A program made the translations under genes and the position numbers. A stretch of DNA of 64,000 nt from FACHB-1406 sp034189065 (GTDB lineage: Bacteria; Cyanobacteriota; Cyanobacteriia; Cyanobacteriales; Spirulinaceae). The notes beneath the pieces were generated by a model. It was not told the origin of the DNA. It was given only the letters and a program-made list of their open reading frames with translations, and did no database searches. Positions 7,241-15,317 of this stretch are shown here, one piece after another. The DNA lies in assembly GCA_034189065.1 (NCBI GenBank), contig JAXHVQ010000008.1, positions 1 to 64,000 of the forward strand, given 5' to 3'. Every line of letters begins with the position of its first letter. Position 1 is the stretch's first letter.

Positions 7241-7885
7241 CTAAAATAATTCGCGGTTCGTCAGTTGTTGTTTTAAATCTCGTATAGCAGCACTGGTATT
7301 GCGCTCGTAGGCAATTTTAATACATCGCGCCATCGCATCATTCAAGTCCAAATCTGGAAAATAACGACTTTGAGACTGAATTTGATACCCTGTATCTTGC
7401 CACTGATAAATTAAGAGCTGCTGCTTTTTAAACAACCACACTTCAGGAACTCGATAGGGCAAATAATCTTGTACGTTGGAAAAAGAAGTAATATCAATTT
7501 CAATAACTAAATCGGGCGGCGGATCGTTTTGCCAGTCAATTCGCTTTTTACCGCATACTGCTTGCCAATTGTTGATATAAAAGCAATAATCGGGTTCAAT
7601 GCCACTTTCTTCAGGCAGCGTCATCGTGACAGGTGTAAACGCATCGTATTCTCGTCCGTCCCAGTCGAGAATAGCTTTAACTAAATCTGCAATTAAGTTA
7701 GCATCTTTTCCCTGTACGGGTAAAGGCGACATCAGCAAAACTTCTCCATTGCGATACTTGAGACGGGGAAGGGAACTGTCTCCTCGCCGATCGTACAAAC
7801 TTTGATATTCTTGCCAAGTTGCAGGCAACTTCACCACCGATCCTGCTGGCAATTGAATTCGTTCGGGCGAAACGAGGGCAAACAT
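7241..7885 (-). CDS. Uma2 family (DUF820) endonuclease-like protein
   Basis: A 214-residue Uma2/DUF820 protein, a restriction-endonuclease-fold family greatly expanded in cyanobacteria with uncertain function. Visible features are YRNGEVLLMSPLPVQGKD (N-terminal part), the acidic GIEPDYCFYINNW and the core PPPDLVIEIDITSFS, followed by the C-terminal region VPEVWLFKKQQLLIYQW. The length matches complete members, unlike the truncated copy at 26715-27155. It stands alone, convergent to the creatininase gene and co-directional with bioF upstream. Confidence 0.88.
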   Translation of the reverse strand: MFALVSPERIQLPAGSVVKLPATWQEYQSLYDRRGDSSLPRLKYRNGEVLLMSPLPVQGKDANLIADLVKAILDWDGREYDAFTPVTMTLPEESGIEPDYCFYINNWQAVCGKKRIDWQNDPPPDLVIEIDITSFSNVQDYLPYRVPEVWLFKKQQLLIYQWQDTGYQIQSQSRYFPDLDLNDAMARCIKIAYERNTSAAIRDLKQQLTNRELF

Positions 7886-7923
7886 AAGATTAATTCTAAA
7901 TTAGATAATCAGGAGAACCGCTT

Positions 7924-9078
7924 TTATTGAATCGATTTTACAACATCGACAACCTTTTGAAGATGTTCGAGTTCGTGAGTTGCCATGACAGAAAGGCGCA
8001 GGCGACTGGTGGGAACGGTTGGCGGGCGAATGGCGGGTGCGAAAATTCCCGCTTCTTTCAATTTTTCTGCCATCAAAAGCGCTTCTTTGGGCGTTTTTAA
8101 ACCGATGCAAAGAATAGGAGACTCGGAAGGCAATAAGTCGATATTTGCCCTTAAAAGATGCTGCTTGAGATAATTAATATTACGCCATAGTTGGGCGCGG
8201 CGATCGCGATCGCGCGCGCTAATTTCAACCGCAGCAAGGGCGGCAGCAGTATCGGCGGGGGACAGTCCCGTGGTATAAATCCAACTGGGGGCGCGGTTGC
8301 GCAAATAATCGATTAATTCCCCAGAACCGGCGACGTAACCGCCGAGGCTTCCTAACGCTTTACTGAGCGTCCCCATTTGCACGAGCGATCGCCCCGTACA
8401 ATGGAAGTATTCGACGCATCCCGTGCCCGTTTCCCCCATGACTCCCGTGGCGTGGGCTTCGTCTGCGAGTACCATACAGTCAAAGGCTCGGGCTATGTCT
8501 AATAGTTGGGGCAAGGGACACAAGTCGCCGTCCATACTGAAAACGGTGTCCGTGGTAATCAGGCAACGGCGGTAGTTTTTGCGATATTTTTCCAGTTTTG
8601 ACCGTAAATCTTCGAGGTTGTTATGTTCGTAGTCGAGGGGGGTTGCACCGCTGAGAGTTGCGCCACTTTTGAGGCTAGAGTGGTTGTAGCGATCGCCTAA
8701 AATCAAATCCCGCTGTCCCACTAAGGCGGCAATTGTGCCGAGATTGGCGAGATACCCAGAACTGAAAACGAGAGCATCTTCGGTTTGTTTGAGGGAGGCA
8801 ATCGCCCGTTCTAAGTCTCGGTGAATTTCCCGATGTCCGCTGAGCAGCCGCGATCCCGTACTTCCCGTACCGTACTTTCGAGTGGCCGCGATCGCCGCTT
8901 CAATTAAACGGCGATCGCTTGCCAGTCCTAAGTAGTCATTGCTCGCAAAGTTAATTAAGCTGCGTCCGTTTAAAGTGACGATGGTACCGGCACCTTGGAG
9001 GGTTTGGACGGAACGATACCAGTCTGCGCTTCGGATGGTGGAGAGCGATCGCGTTATCCAAGCATAAGGTTCGGGCAT
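7924..9078 (-). CDS. bioF: 8-amino-7-oxononanoate synthase (biotin synthesis)
   Basis: A 384-residue PLP-dependent alpha-oxoamine synthase. It condenses pimeloyl-ACP (or -CoA) with L-alanine in biotin biosynthesis. It shows NFASNDYLGLASD (N-terminal substrate region), TGSTGSRLLSGH, TDTVFSMDGDLCPLP, the PLP Asp and His in LADEAHATGVMG, and the Schiff-base Lys in GTLSKALGSLGGYVAGS. Other alpha-oxoamine synthases (KBL, SPT) are possible but the motif set fits BioF best. No other bio genes are adjacent. The end of the gene is close to Uma2 (38 bp). Confidence 0.93.
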   Translation of the reverse strand: MPEPYAWITRSLSTIRSADWYRSVQTLQGAGTIVTLNGRSLINFASNDYLGLASDRRLIEAAIAATRKYGTGSTGSRLLSGHREIHRDLERAIASLKQTEDALVFSSGYLANLGTIAALVGQRDLILGDRYNHSSLKSGATLSGATPLDYEHNNLEDLRSKLEKYRKNYRRCLITTDTVFSMDGDLCPLPQLLDIARAFDCMVLADEAHATGVMGETGTGCVEYFHCTGRSLVQMGTLSKALGSLGGYVAGSGELIDYLRNRAPSWIYTTGLSPADTAAALAAVEISARDRDRRAQLWRNINYLKQHLLRANIDLLPSESPILCIGLKTPKEALLMAEKLKEAGIFAPAIRPPTVPTSRLRLSVMATHELEHLQKVVDVVKSIQ

Positions 9079-9126
9079 CTCATTTTAGCGATAAGATAGT
9101 ATCTCTTGAATCAATATAGCGCGCAC

Positions 9127-9363
9127 ATGACTGAACTCCTCAAACAAGCGATCGCTTAATTGAAAACTTTACCGACTGACGAGCAGGATGCGATCGCCGC
9201 TCGTCTCCTGGCTGAAATTGAGGACGAACGGCTATGGAAAGACCGGTTTAAAACTACGACAAACGAGCAGTGGGATCGCATCGCTGAAATGGTGCGACAG
9301 GATATCGCGGGGGGCGAGGTTGTACCTCTAGCTGAAGTTTTTCCCCCTCAGCCAGAGCGATGA
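9127..9363 (+). pseudogene. Small antitoxin-like gene with in-frame TAA at codon 11
   Basis: From ATG 9127 the frame reads MTELLKQAIA, TAA (9157-9159), then LKTLPTDEQDAIAARLLAEI, EDERLWKDRF and a C-terminal IAGGEVVPLAEVFPP. This resembles a family of ~75-residue cyanobacterial proteins of the antitoxin or addiction-module type, in which codon 11 is expected to be Gln (CAA). A TTG at 9160 could in principle restart translation and give a 67-residue protein. I therefore call it a probable pseudogene with possible leaky expression. No toxin gene follows. Confidence 0.6.
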
Positions 9364-9437
9364 AATCAAGCGTTACCAAAACATTTCGCACAAACGGAGT
9401 GTTAGAATTCAAGATATAAAATGTTCGGATAACGGGT

Positions 9438-9635
9438 ATGTTAAAAACGCTTTGGGCTACGGTTCGGCAGGGAAAAATTGAGCTATTACAGTCAGCAGAG
9501 CTGCCAGAAGGAGTCAGGGTGCTAGTGACGTTCTTACCCAACGACGAGACCGAGTTCTGGGTACAGGCAAGTCAAACATCTTTGGATGAAGTCTGGGACA
9601 ATTTTGAGGATAATGTATATGCCGAATTACTCTAA
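9438..9635 (+). CDS. Small antitoxin-like protein, orphaned
   Basis: A 65-residue protein starting MLKTLWATVRQGKIELLQSA, with ELPEGVRVLVTFLPNDETEF and a C-terminal acidic helix SLDEVWDNFEDNVYAELL. The N-terminal part looks like a swapped-hairpin (AbrB-like) DNA-binding segment, and the tail like a toxin-binding region. It overlaps the start of a PemK/MazF-like frame (9619) by 17 bases, the usual layout of a MazE/MazF-type module. The toxin is only a stub, so this antitoxin is orphaned. The function is inferred from layout. Confidence 0.65.
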   Translation: MLKTLWATVRQGKIELLQSAELPEGVRVLVTFLPNDETEFWVQASQTSLDEVWDNFEDNVYAELL

Positions 9636-9696
9636 AAGTACCGTTATATTGGTGCGGTATCATTTCTCGGGTTTGTCGAGTTCAAATATATCTTAA
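9619..9696 (+). pseudogene. PemK/MazF-type toxin stub
   Basis: The frame from ATG 9619 encodes MPNYSKSTVILVRYHFSGLS and then SSNIS before a stop at 9694-9696. MPNYSKSxVILVRYPFSDLS is the expected N-terminus of PemK/MazF endoribonuclease toxins (~110 residues). Only the first ~20 residues survive, and the sequence after them is unrelated and runs into the DUF29 gene start at 9702. The remnant overlaps the antitoxin stop as in an intact operon. Confidence 0.65.
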
Positions 9697-9701
9697 TTAA
9701 G

Positions 9702-10133
9702 ATGACCAGCAACTACGAAGCGGATTACTATGCGTGGACTCAACAACAAAGTACGTTGTTGCGAGCTCGTCAACCCAACGAACTCGACTGGGAAAACTTA
9801 GCCGAGGAAATAGAAAGCATGGGACGACAGGAACGGCGCGAGTTGATTAATCGGTTGCGAATTTTGTTGGCCCATCTCCTCAAATGGAACTATCAACCAG
9901 AACGTCGCGGAGTTTCTTGGGAAGCTACAATTGCCGCCCAGCGAGATGATATTCAAGACTTACTTAAAGATAACCCCAGTCTGAAACCATTTTTACAAGA
10001 AGCCTTCGCCGCAGGTTATCATAAAGGTCGTTTGCTGGCGATTGCCGAAACAAACCTATCACCCTCTACTTTCCCCACCGAACCAACCTTCGATTTAGAC
10101 TATGCTCTCGCCGGGGATTTAGAACAAGAATGA
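9702..10133 (+). CDS. DUF29 domain-containing protein
   Basis: A 143-residue DUF29 protein, a family of unknown function abundant in cyanobacteria. Typical segments are YEADYYAWTQQQSTLLRA, LDWENLAEEIESMGRQERR and LRILLAHLLKWNYQPERRG, followed by helices and FLQEAFAAGYHKGR. The predicted fold is all helical and cytoplasmic. The start at 9702 immediately follows the toxin stub, which suggests that the deletion of the toxin brought the genes together. Confidence 0.85.
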   Translation: MTSNYEADYYAWTQQQSTLLRARQPNELDWENLAEEIESMGRQERRELINRLRILLAHLLKWNYQPERRGVSWEATIAAQRDDIQDLLKDNPSLKPFLQEAFAAGYHKGRLLAIAETNLSPSTFPTEPTFDLDYALAGDLEQE

Positions 10134-10497
10134 TTGATTTTGTCCCGCGCGTCATACAAAACCAATCTGGGTCAGGTTATTCGGCGATCGCTTTGACGGG
10201 ATTTGGAATAGGATTGACCGATCGCGTCGTATTTTGTCATTTTTCGTGACATTTTATAGTCTCGCAGGCGAGAAGTTTTTTTCAGATTTTTCTTGCTTTT
10301 TTCCGAGATTCGGGATACTATTATTTTATAATGAAAATAGAGGCTGTTATCGATAACTCAAACTATTTCCATTATCATATAGACTATCATTGATTCGAGC
10401 AAAAAGCAAGCGCCCAATTCAAAATTAAATTAACCTCCAACACATCCATTTACCCCATCGCTATTCAAAGGTAAGTCCTTCTAGGATTTAAGTATAA
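10134..10497. other. Gene-free AT-rich spacer containing a foldback element
   Basis: 364 bases between DUF29 and the HD gene with no coding signal. It holds the 119-bp foldback element at 10292-10410 and a small hairpin (tctcgcaggcgaga, 10259-10272). The last ~85 bases before the HD gene are AT-rich and presumably carry its promoter, but no clear boxes can be assigned. Confidence 0.7.
10292..10410 (+). repeat. 119-bp foldback element, copy 1
   Basis: The left arm starts cttgcttttttccgag and ends ataatgaaaatag (10340). A ~22-bp loop contains ttatcgataa, and the right arm runs from ctatttccattatcata (10363) to gcaaaaagcaag (10410). The arms are imperfect inverted repeats, so the whole can fold into a long hairpin. 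The same element occurs in opposite orientation at 11252-11370, also 119 bp. Confidence 0.82.
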
Positions 10498-11175
10498 ATG
10501 ACGATTTACCTCGGAAAACAGTCGGACAATCTTCGAGATATCGATATTCAAAAATTACGATTGAACTGGAATCGACTTTTTGAACAATTCCCCAGTCCCA
10601 AGGAGGTTGTTGACGACTATTTCCAAGATTTAGTCCGGCGGTATTCAACGCGCGATCGCGTCTACCATACCCTTGCTCATATTCGAGATGTCTTGGCAAC
10701 GTTAGAAATTCTAGAAAAGGAAACGAACAATATTGTAACACTTCGGTTTGCTGCTTGGTTTCACGACGTTATTTACGATACGCGCGCCAACGATAACGAG
10801 GAAAAAAGCGCCGAATTTGCGGAACTTACTTTAAACAAACTTCAACTTTCCCCTCAAACGACTCAAATTGTCAAAAGTTTAATTTTACAAACCCAAAAGC
10901 ATCAACCCATTGACGGCGACTCCGATAGTCGAATTTTCCTCGATGCAGACTTGGCAATTTTGGGAACGCGCGATCGCGAATACGACGAATACGCAAAAGC
11001 CATCCGTAAAGAGTACGATTGGGTAGAGCAAAACGAGTATATGCTTGGGAGAAAGAGGGTTTTGGAATCTTTTTTGCAGCGATCGAGGATTTATTTTACG
11101 CCTCGGATGTATAATGCTTTAGAAAAACGCGCTAGAAGCAACCTCACGCGAGAAATCGAGGTTTTATCTCATTAA
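10498..11175 (+). CDS. HD-domain metal-dependent phosphohydrolase-like protein
   Basis: A 225-residue HD superfamily protein. The metal and phosphate ligands are visible as RVYHTLAHIRDV (first His), AAWFHDVIYD (the HD doublet) and IFLDADLAILG (C-terminal Asp). Related proteins are often mis-named as NMDA receptor subunits in databases. The substrate is unknown; nucleotides or small phosphoesters are plausible. The C-terminal half has YDWVEQNEYMLGRKRVLESF and the helix RIYFTPRMYNALEKRARSNL. The gene lies alone between two inverted copies of a 119-bp foldback element. Confidence 0.85.
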   Translation: MTIYLGKQSDNLRDIDIQKLRLNWNRLFEQFPSPKEVVDDYFQDLVRRYSTRDRVYHTLAHIRDVLATLEILEKETNNIVTLRFAAWFHDVIYDTRANDNEEKSAEFAELTLNKLQLSPQTTQIVKSLILQTQKHQPIDGDSDSRIFLDADLAILGTRDREYDEYAKAIRKEYDWVEQNEYMLGRKRVLESFLQRSRIYFTPRMYNALEKRARSNLTREIEVLSH

Positions 11176-11251
11176 ATGCGCCCGCTATTTCATTAGTAGG
11201 GATATTTTCTAAAACGTTTCTACAGGGGGAACTTTTTATTTAAATGAAGCC

Positions 11252-11370
11252 CTTGCTTTTTGCACGAACCAATGATAGTCTATATAATAATGGGAATAGT
11301 TGAACCAGCAGGCGACATTCACTATTTCCATTATAAAATAAATGTACCCTGAATTTTAGAAAAAAGCAAG
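11252..11370 (-). repeat. 119-bp foldback element, copy 2 (inverted)
   Basis: Reads cttgctttttgcacgaacc to gggaatag, a 22-bp unrelated loop, then ctatttccattataaaat to aaaaaagcaag. It matches the reverse complement of copy 1 arm for arm, with the loop diverged. Together the copies bracket the HD gene as inverted repeats. Confidence 0.82.
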
Positions 11371-11634
11371 CCCAAATCAAAAAAAACATCTCCTCTCTAC
11401 AGCAATTTCCTTAGAGATGTCAAACCCTTGCCTTGGAAAAAATTCACCAATTGAGCGGATTCAAGATAACAGAGGGGGATGAAGAGATAAGGGCGGGATG
11501 CCAATGGCGAAGGACTATTGGTAACAAGCTCCATCTGGGGTTTAAACTCCACCGCGTATATATAGCATTTCCAAATGAAATATAAACAGATAAGAATATT
11601 CCCTACTTTTAGTAACTCCTCGCTCCTCCCTTGA

Positions 11635-11666
11635 ATTCTTCTATTCTTCTATTCTTCTATTCTTCC
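11635..11666. repeat. Tandem ttctattc repeat
   Basis: Four head-to-tail copies of a ttctattc-type octamer in a gene-free spacer. Confidence 0.85.
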
Positions 11667-11710
11667 CCAGGTGAATCCCGAAGTCAAGATTTTACAAATC
11701 AAATAAAAAC

Positions 11711-11793
11711 GCTATAGCATTTCTGAACGGGATGTAAACCGTTTCAACGTAGGGACGTTCAATTGGTAGGGACGTTCAATTGAACGTCCCTAC
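11711..11793. repeat. Composite repeat with one half and one full 28-bp palindrome
   Basis: The 39-bp leader seen at 7146 is followed by a half palindrome (GTAGGGACGTTCAATTG, 11749-11765) and directly by a full palindrome (11766-11793). The tandem half-plus-full arrangement suggests slippage or unequal exchange at the palindrome centre. Confidence 0.88.
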
Positions 11794-11914
11794 TTGCGGT
11801 GAATTTGAATTCTGGGCTATTTATTGTTTACGTTTCAGAGCGAAAACGCTATAGCTATCGGCATCTGAAGATGGTTCCAAAAATCAGTACATTTTAATGG
11901 ACTTAAGCTACTAG

Positions 11915-11934
11915 CCTTGGGTTCAAACCCAAGG
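11915..11934. terminator. Hairpin downstream of the GH31 gene, weak terminator candidate
   Basis: Perfect stem CCTTGGGTT / AACCCAAGG with a 2-base loop, 28 bases past the GH31 stop on the minus strand. No T-tract follows, so intrinsic termination is uncertain. Confidence 0.4.
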
Positions 11935-11961
11935 CGGGGCGACTAAAGACTAACGACAAAC

Positions 11962-14277
11962 TTAAAACTCTAACCGCTGCGCCTCTCCCCTATCCTCAAA
12001 TCGCTGCTGTCCCACTCCAACAACATCAACAATAACCTCTCGCTTGGGAGGATGCCAATTTCCCCGACGCGCCTCAATTTCAACAATCGTTCGTCCTCCT
12101 TCCAAACCCACTTTATAACTTGTCGTACAAAATGCGCCTTGTTGATATTCAAAACTTTCCCCATCGTCTTCATAAAGCGTCCATTCCCCCGTACCGGGAT
12201 AAACGCGCAACGTCAACACATCAACCGATTTTTCCCCCACATACTGCATAACAGGTTGCAACGGAATAATCGCACCCGATCGCGCAAACATCGGCATTCG
12301 TTCTAGAGGCGCATCTGCCAAAACGTAGCGTCCCCCTTCCAACTTTTCTCCCGTCCGCCAGTCGTACCAAACCCCTTGAGGCAGGTAAACCGCGCGACAG
12401 CGAACTCCCGGACGATACACCGGTGCCGCCATTAAAAATGGGCCTAAAAAAACTTGGTCGTGGACTTGATAAGTTTGCCGATCTGTGGAAAAATGGTACA
12501 TCAAAGGTCGTAGGATGGGCGATCCTACTGTCTCTGCTTCTTGAAAAAGCGTGTAGAGATAAGGCAACAAGCGATAGCGCAACTCCATCGACTCGCGACA
12601 AATTCCTTCAACGCGATCGCCAAAGGCCCACGGTTCGTGTTGCGCCGTTCCCAAGGCAGAATGCCCGCGCATCAAGGGATACACAACCCCCGCCTGCATC
12701 CACCGCGCAAACAACTCCGGCGTTGCATCGCCAAAGAAACCGCCAATATCCACCCCCACAAACGGCACTCCCGATAGCCCCAAATTGCACAACATCGGCA
12801 GCGACATTTCCAACTGTTCCCAACTCGAACGATTATCCCCCGTCCATACCGCCGAATACTTCTGAATCCCAGCATATCCCGATCGCGTCAAAATAAACGA
12901 GCGTTTCCCAGCGCGCAACTGTAACATCGCTTCTGCTGCGGTTTTCGCCATCATCAACCCATAGAGGTTATGCACTTCAGCGTGGGTGCTTCTCGCCTCG
13001 GCAGGGCCTTGAGGTGCGTCGTCGGGAAAGGGAATATGCTCTCCATTATCGCTAAACGGACGATCTTTAAGAGAGGGTTCGTTCATATCGTTCCAAATCC
13101 CCGCAACCCCCAACTCCGTCAGCCTTTGATGCCAATTCCCCCACCAGTCTCGCACTTCGGGACGCATGAAATCGGGAAACACCGCCTTATCGGGCCAAAC
13201 ATAACCGTGAAACAATTCCCCATTGGCTTTGCGCACAAAATAGTCCCCTTCCACCCCCTCGTCGAATACCGCGTAGTCCGCTTCCGGTTCGTGCTTCACC
13301 CCAGGATCGACAATTGTTACGGTTTTAAACCCTCCTTGTTGCAAATCTGCAATTAATTTTTGGGGATTGGCAAACCGCTTGGGACTCCAAGTAAACACCC
13401 GATAGCCGCGCATATAATCGATATCGAGATAAATTGTATCGCAAGGAAGGGCGCGATCGCGAAACTCCCCCATTAATTCCCGCACCGCTGCTTCCGAATC
13501 GTAACTCCAACGACACTGTTGATAGCCCAACGCCCATTTCGGGGGGAGAGAAATGCGTCCGGTTAACTGGGTATAGGTTTGTATAATTTTAGCCGGTTCG
13601 GGGCCGTAAATAACATAATAATCCAGTTCTGGGGCGCGGGTTTCCACATTTAGCAACGACCTTTGCGTCGCCCCCATATCGAACCGACTCCAAAATGTGC
13701 TATTTAAAAATAAGCCATACCCAACCCCCTCGCGCAACGAGAGAAAAAACGGTATCGCTTGATACATCGGGTCGGTATGAGACTCGTACTGAAACGCATC
13801 CGTCGTCCATTGGGTATGAACTCGTCCGAAGCGGTTGAGAAGTCCGGTAGGTTCCCCAAACCCATAGAAGCATTCCCCCGGGGCAATTTGTTTGCTAACG
13901 GCGACACTTCCCAACCGCCAGCGCATCCCCAACTCGTCGTCGCAGGCGAAGGGGGTATTGTTGGAATCGAAAAAGGCGAGGCGACAGGAGGCGCGATCGA
14001 TTTCGAGGCGCATCTGTGGGGTAGACAGTAGAATCTTATCTTCCCTTTCTTCTGTGTCAAAAGCAACCGACGACCAATGCTCATCAGGTATTGTAACCGC
14101 CCAAGGACGGCGCGCGGCAAACTCTCCTCGGGGGACAAAGCGGACGCGAATGAGGTTGGGCGCTAAAATTTGGATGCGTAACGACGACTCGCCGCAGGTT
14201 AAAATGAGATCGCGATCGCGCGTGCGAATCGATTCGACGGAACCGGGCGTTGTCCAAGGGGGAGAAAGGTGTAGCAT
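11962..14277 (-). CDS. Glycoside hydrolase family 31 alpha-glucosidase
   Basis: A 771-residue GH31 enzyme with an N-terminal beta-sandwich (galactose-mutarotase-like, with GECFYGFGEPTGLLNRFG), a TIM barrel and C-terminal beta domains. The catalytic nucleophile Asp is in GIWNDMNEPS and the acid/base Asp in WTGDNRSSWEQL. WALGYQQCRWSYDSE is the substrate-site signature. It probably releases glucose from alpha-1,4 or similar glucosides such as glycogen or maltodextrin breakdown products. The ATG at 14277 (MLHLSPPW) is preferred over an upstream start because the extra 28 residues are encoded by a tacagaa-type tandem repeat. No signal peptide, so probably cytoplasmic. Confidence 0.92.
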   Translation of the reverse strand: MLHLSPPWTTPGSVESIRTRDRDLILTCGESSLRIQILAPNLIRVRFVPRGEFAARRPWAVTIPDEHWSSVAFDTEEREDKILLSTPQMRLEIDRASCRLAFFDSNNTPFACDDELGMRWRLGSVAVSKQIAPGECFYGFGEPTGLLNRFGRVHTQWTTDAFQYESHTDPMYQAIPFFLSLREGVGYGLFLNSTFWSRFDMGATQRSLLNVETRAPELDYYVIYGPEPAKIIQTYTQLTGRISLPPKWALGYQQCRWSYDSEAAVRELMGEFRDRALPCDTIYLDIDYMRGYRVFTWSPKRFANPQKLIADLQQGGFKTVTIVDPGVKHEPEADYAVFDEGVEGDYFVRKANGELFHGYVWPDKAVFPDFMRPEVRDWWGNWHQRLTELGVAGIWNDMNEPSLKDRPFSDNGEHIPFPDDAPQGPAEARSTHAEVHNLYGLMMAKTAAEAMLQLRAGKRSFILTRSGYAGIQKYSAVWTGDNRSSWEQLEMSLPMLCNLGLSGVPFVGVDIGGFFGDATPELFARWMQAGVVYPLMRGHSALGTAQHEPWAFGDRVEGICRESMELRYRLLPYLYTLFQEAETVGSPILRPLMYHFSTDRQTYQVHDQVFLGPFLMAAPVYRPGVRCRAVYLPQGVWYDWRTGEKLEGGRYVLADAPLERMPMFARSGAIIPLQPVMQYVGEKSVDVLTLRVYPGTGEWTLYEDDGESFEYQQGAFCTTSYKVGLEGGRTIVEIEARRGNWHPPKREVIVDVVGVGQQRFEDRGEAQRLEF

Positions 14278-14282
14278 AAAAG

Positions 14283-14322
14283 CAGGGAAATACAGAATAC
14301 AGAATACAGAATACAGAATTTT
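14283..14322. repeat. Tandem tacagaa repeat upstream of the GH31 gene
   Basis: About four head-to-tail units of the atacagaa type lie directly upstream of the GH31 start codon on the minus strand. Their translation (Tyr/Ser/Phe-rich) explains the apparent N-terminal extension of the frame. Confidence 0.85.
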
Positions 14323-14421
14323 CCGAGACACCGATCCAATGATTAGAGTTTTACAACCCAAATAAAAATGCTATATTAGCGTTAAAATTAGCCCTGACAT
14401 CAATTTCACCTATAGGAACCG

Positions 14422-14449
14422 GTAGGGACGTTCAATTGAACGTCCCTAC
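14422..14449. repeat. 28-bp perfect palindrome
   Basis: Preceded by cctgacatcaatttcaccta, the same leader type as in the ~300-bp repeat at 2655-2683. Confidence 0.95.
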
Positions 14450-14496
14450 AACGATTGCATTCCTTTGTTCAAAAAAAATGGTTCGAGGTCATGCAA

Positions 14497-14730
14497 ATGT
14501 TAGACAAAAAGGCGTTACTCAGTCGAATTACCCAAACTCCTGGCAAATGTGGCGGTCGTCCTTGCATTAGAGAAATGCGAATTCGGGTAAACGATATTCT
14601 AGAGATGTTAGCAGATAACGTTACCCCTGACGAAATTCTTGAAGACTTTCGCGATTTAGAGCGAGAAGATATTCAAGCTTGTTTGCTTTCGGGTGCTGTT
14701 CGGATCGACTTTCCCAGAATTGCCGTATGA
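14497..14730 (+). CDS. DUF433 family antitoxin
   Basis: A 77-residue DUF433 protein: MLDKKALLSRITQTPGKCGG, RPCIREMRIRVNDILEML and ILEDFRDLEREDIQACL. DUF433 is a small helical DNA-binding family that pairs with DUF5615 PIN-like toxins. ATG 14497 is preferred to 14491 because the purine-rich cgaggt (14484-14489) is better spaced. The next frame starts at 14727 with a four-base ATGA overlap, the usual coupling for this module, but the toxin is truncated. The antitoxin itself looks intact. Confidence 0.85.
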   Translation: MLDKKALLSRITQTPGKCGGRPCIREMRIRVNDILEMLADNVTPDEILEDFRDLEREDIQACLLSGAVRIDFPRIAV

Positions 14731-14867
14731 ACCTTTGGCTCAATGCTCAACTTCCTCCCAAACTAGCCAAGTGGTTAACTGAAATAAAGTCGCTTACCCG
14801 CAATCGCGCGGCAGAAAGATCGCTAAGTTTGTGCGCTCAAAAGCTGAATTTTGTAAAGATTTTCTAG
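14727..14867 (+). pseudogene. DUF5615 PIN-like toxin, truncated
   Basis: The first 19 residues, MNLWLNAQLPPKLAKWLTE, match the N-terminus of DUF5615/Mut7-C-type PIN-like toxins, normally ~115 residues with several conserved acidic positions. From residue ~20 the sequence (KSLTRNRAAERSLSLCAQ and on) bears no resemblance to the family and runs into the 3' end of the convergent gene at 14823, overlapping it by 45 bases. The catalytic region is absent, so the toxin is dead. The break probably arose by rearrangement next to the duplicated genes downstream. Confidence 0.75.
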
Positions 14868-15317
14868 CGCAACCTCACCATCGCAAGTTCCGTCATTTTC
14901 AATACAAAATTCGAGAAATTTTACGATACAGTCCATTTGCTGGGGACTAAAAGCATTAATCAATCCAACCTCTTTAAAAAGGTCGCGATCGGGGTCTAAG
15001 GCATAAATGGGAAGGTCGCATATAATCGAGTCATTCGTTCGATGATTCTTAATCGTCCAAATCGTATAAGCGGGTAAATAAAACCGGGTTCCAGCCAAAT
15101 CCGTAAAAGAAAATGTGACAGTAAACTCTTCAAGCGTCGAATCTGAAATTAACGACCAATCTTCTCGTTCGTCATATTTTGCTTTTTCGGCAAAATCGGT
15201 ATAATACCCATAAGAATCGTAATATTCAGTCATATTGAGCGAGATACCATCGCCCAGTTTTACATCGCGGAACGCATTCTGGATTCGGTCGATTAGTTCG
15301 GATTCAATTATACTCAT
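14823..15317 (-). CDS. Hypothetical protein (DUF6714-like), tandem paralogue A
   Basis: A 164-residue protein starting MSIIESELIDRIQNAFRDVK. The central region has NMTEYYDSYGYYTDFAEKAK and EDWSLISDSTLEEF, then a hydrophobic strand-rich segment (RFYLPAYTIWTIKNHRTND) and an acidic C-terminus. It may belong to DUF6714 (from memory) and its function is unknown. The ATG at 15317 is chosen over an upstream GTG because GGAG lies 8 bases before it. It is a close paralogue of the next gene (15491-15991), most conserved in the first 70 residues. No membrane segment. Confidence 0.75.
   Translation of the reverse strand: MSIIESELIDRIQNAFRDVKLGDGISLNMTEYYDSYGYYTDFAEKAKYDEREDWSLISDSTLEEFTVTFSFTDLAGTRFYLPAYTIWTIKNHRTNDSIICDLPIYALDPDRDLFKEVGLINAFSPQQMDCIVKFLEFCIENDGTCDGEVALENLYKIQLLSAQT

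Larger units (their letters stand above)
11176..11961. other. 786-bp spacer rich in repeats, no gene
   Basis: Between the HD gene and the GH31 gene (convergent). It contains the second foldback element (11252-11370), a tandem ttctattc block (11635-11666), the composite 39-bp leader plus palindromes (11711-11793) and a perfect hairpin at 11915-11934. I see no reading frame with family features on either strand. Confidence 0.7.

Noticed and set aside
11915..11934. Strong intrinsic terminator for GH31
   Set aside because: The hairpin is perfect but no T-tract follows on the relevant strand, so it is listed only as a weak candidate.
12423..12896. Long plus-strand frames opposite the GH31 gene
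   Set aside because: Arg/Pro/Ser-rich shadow translations of a well-supported gene on the other strand, with no family features.
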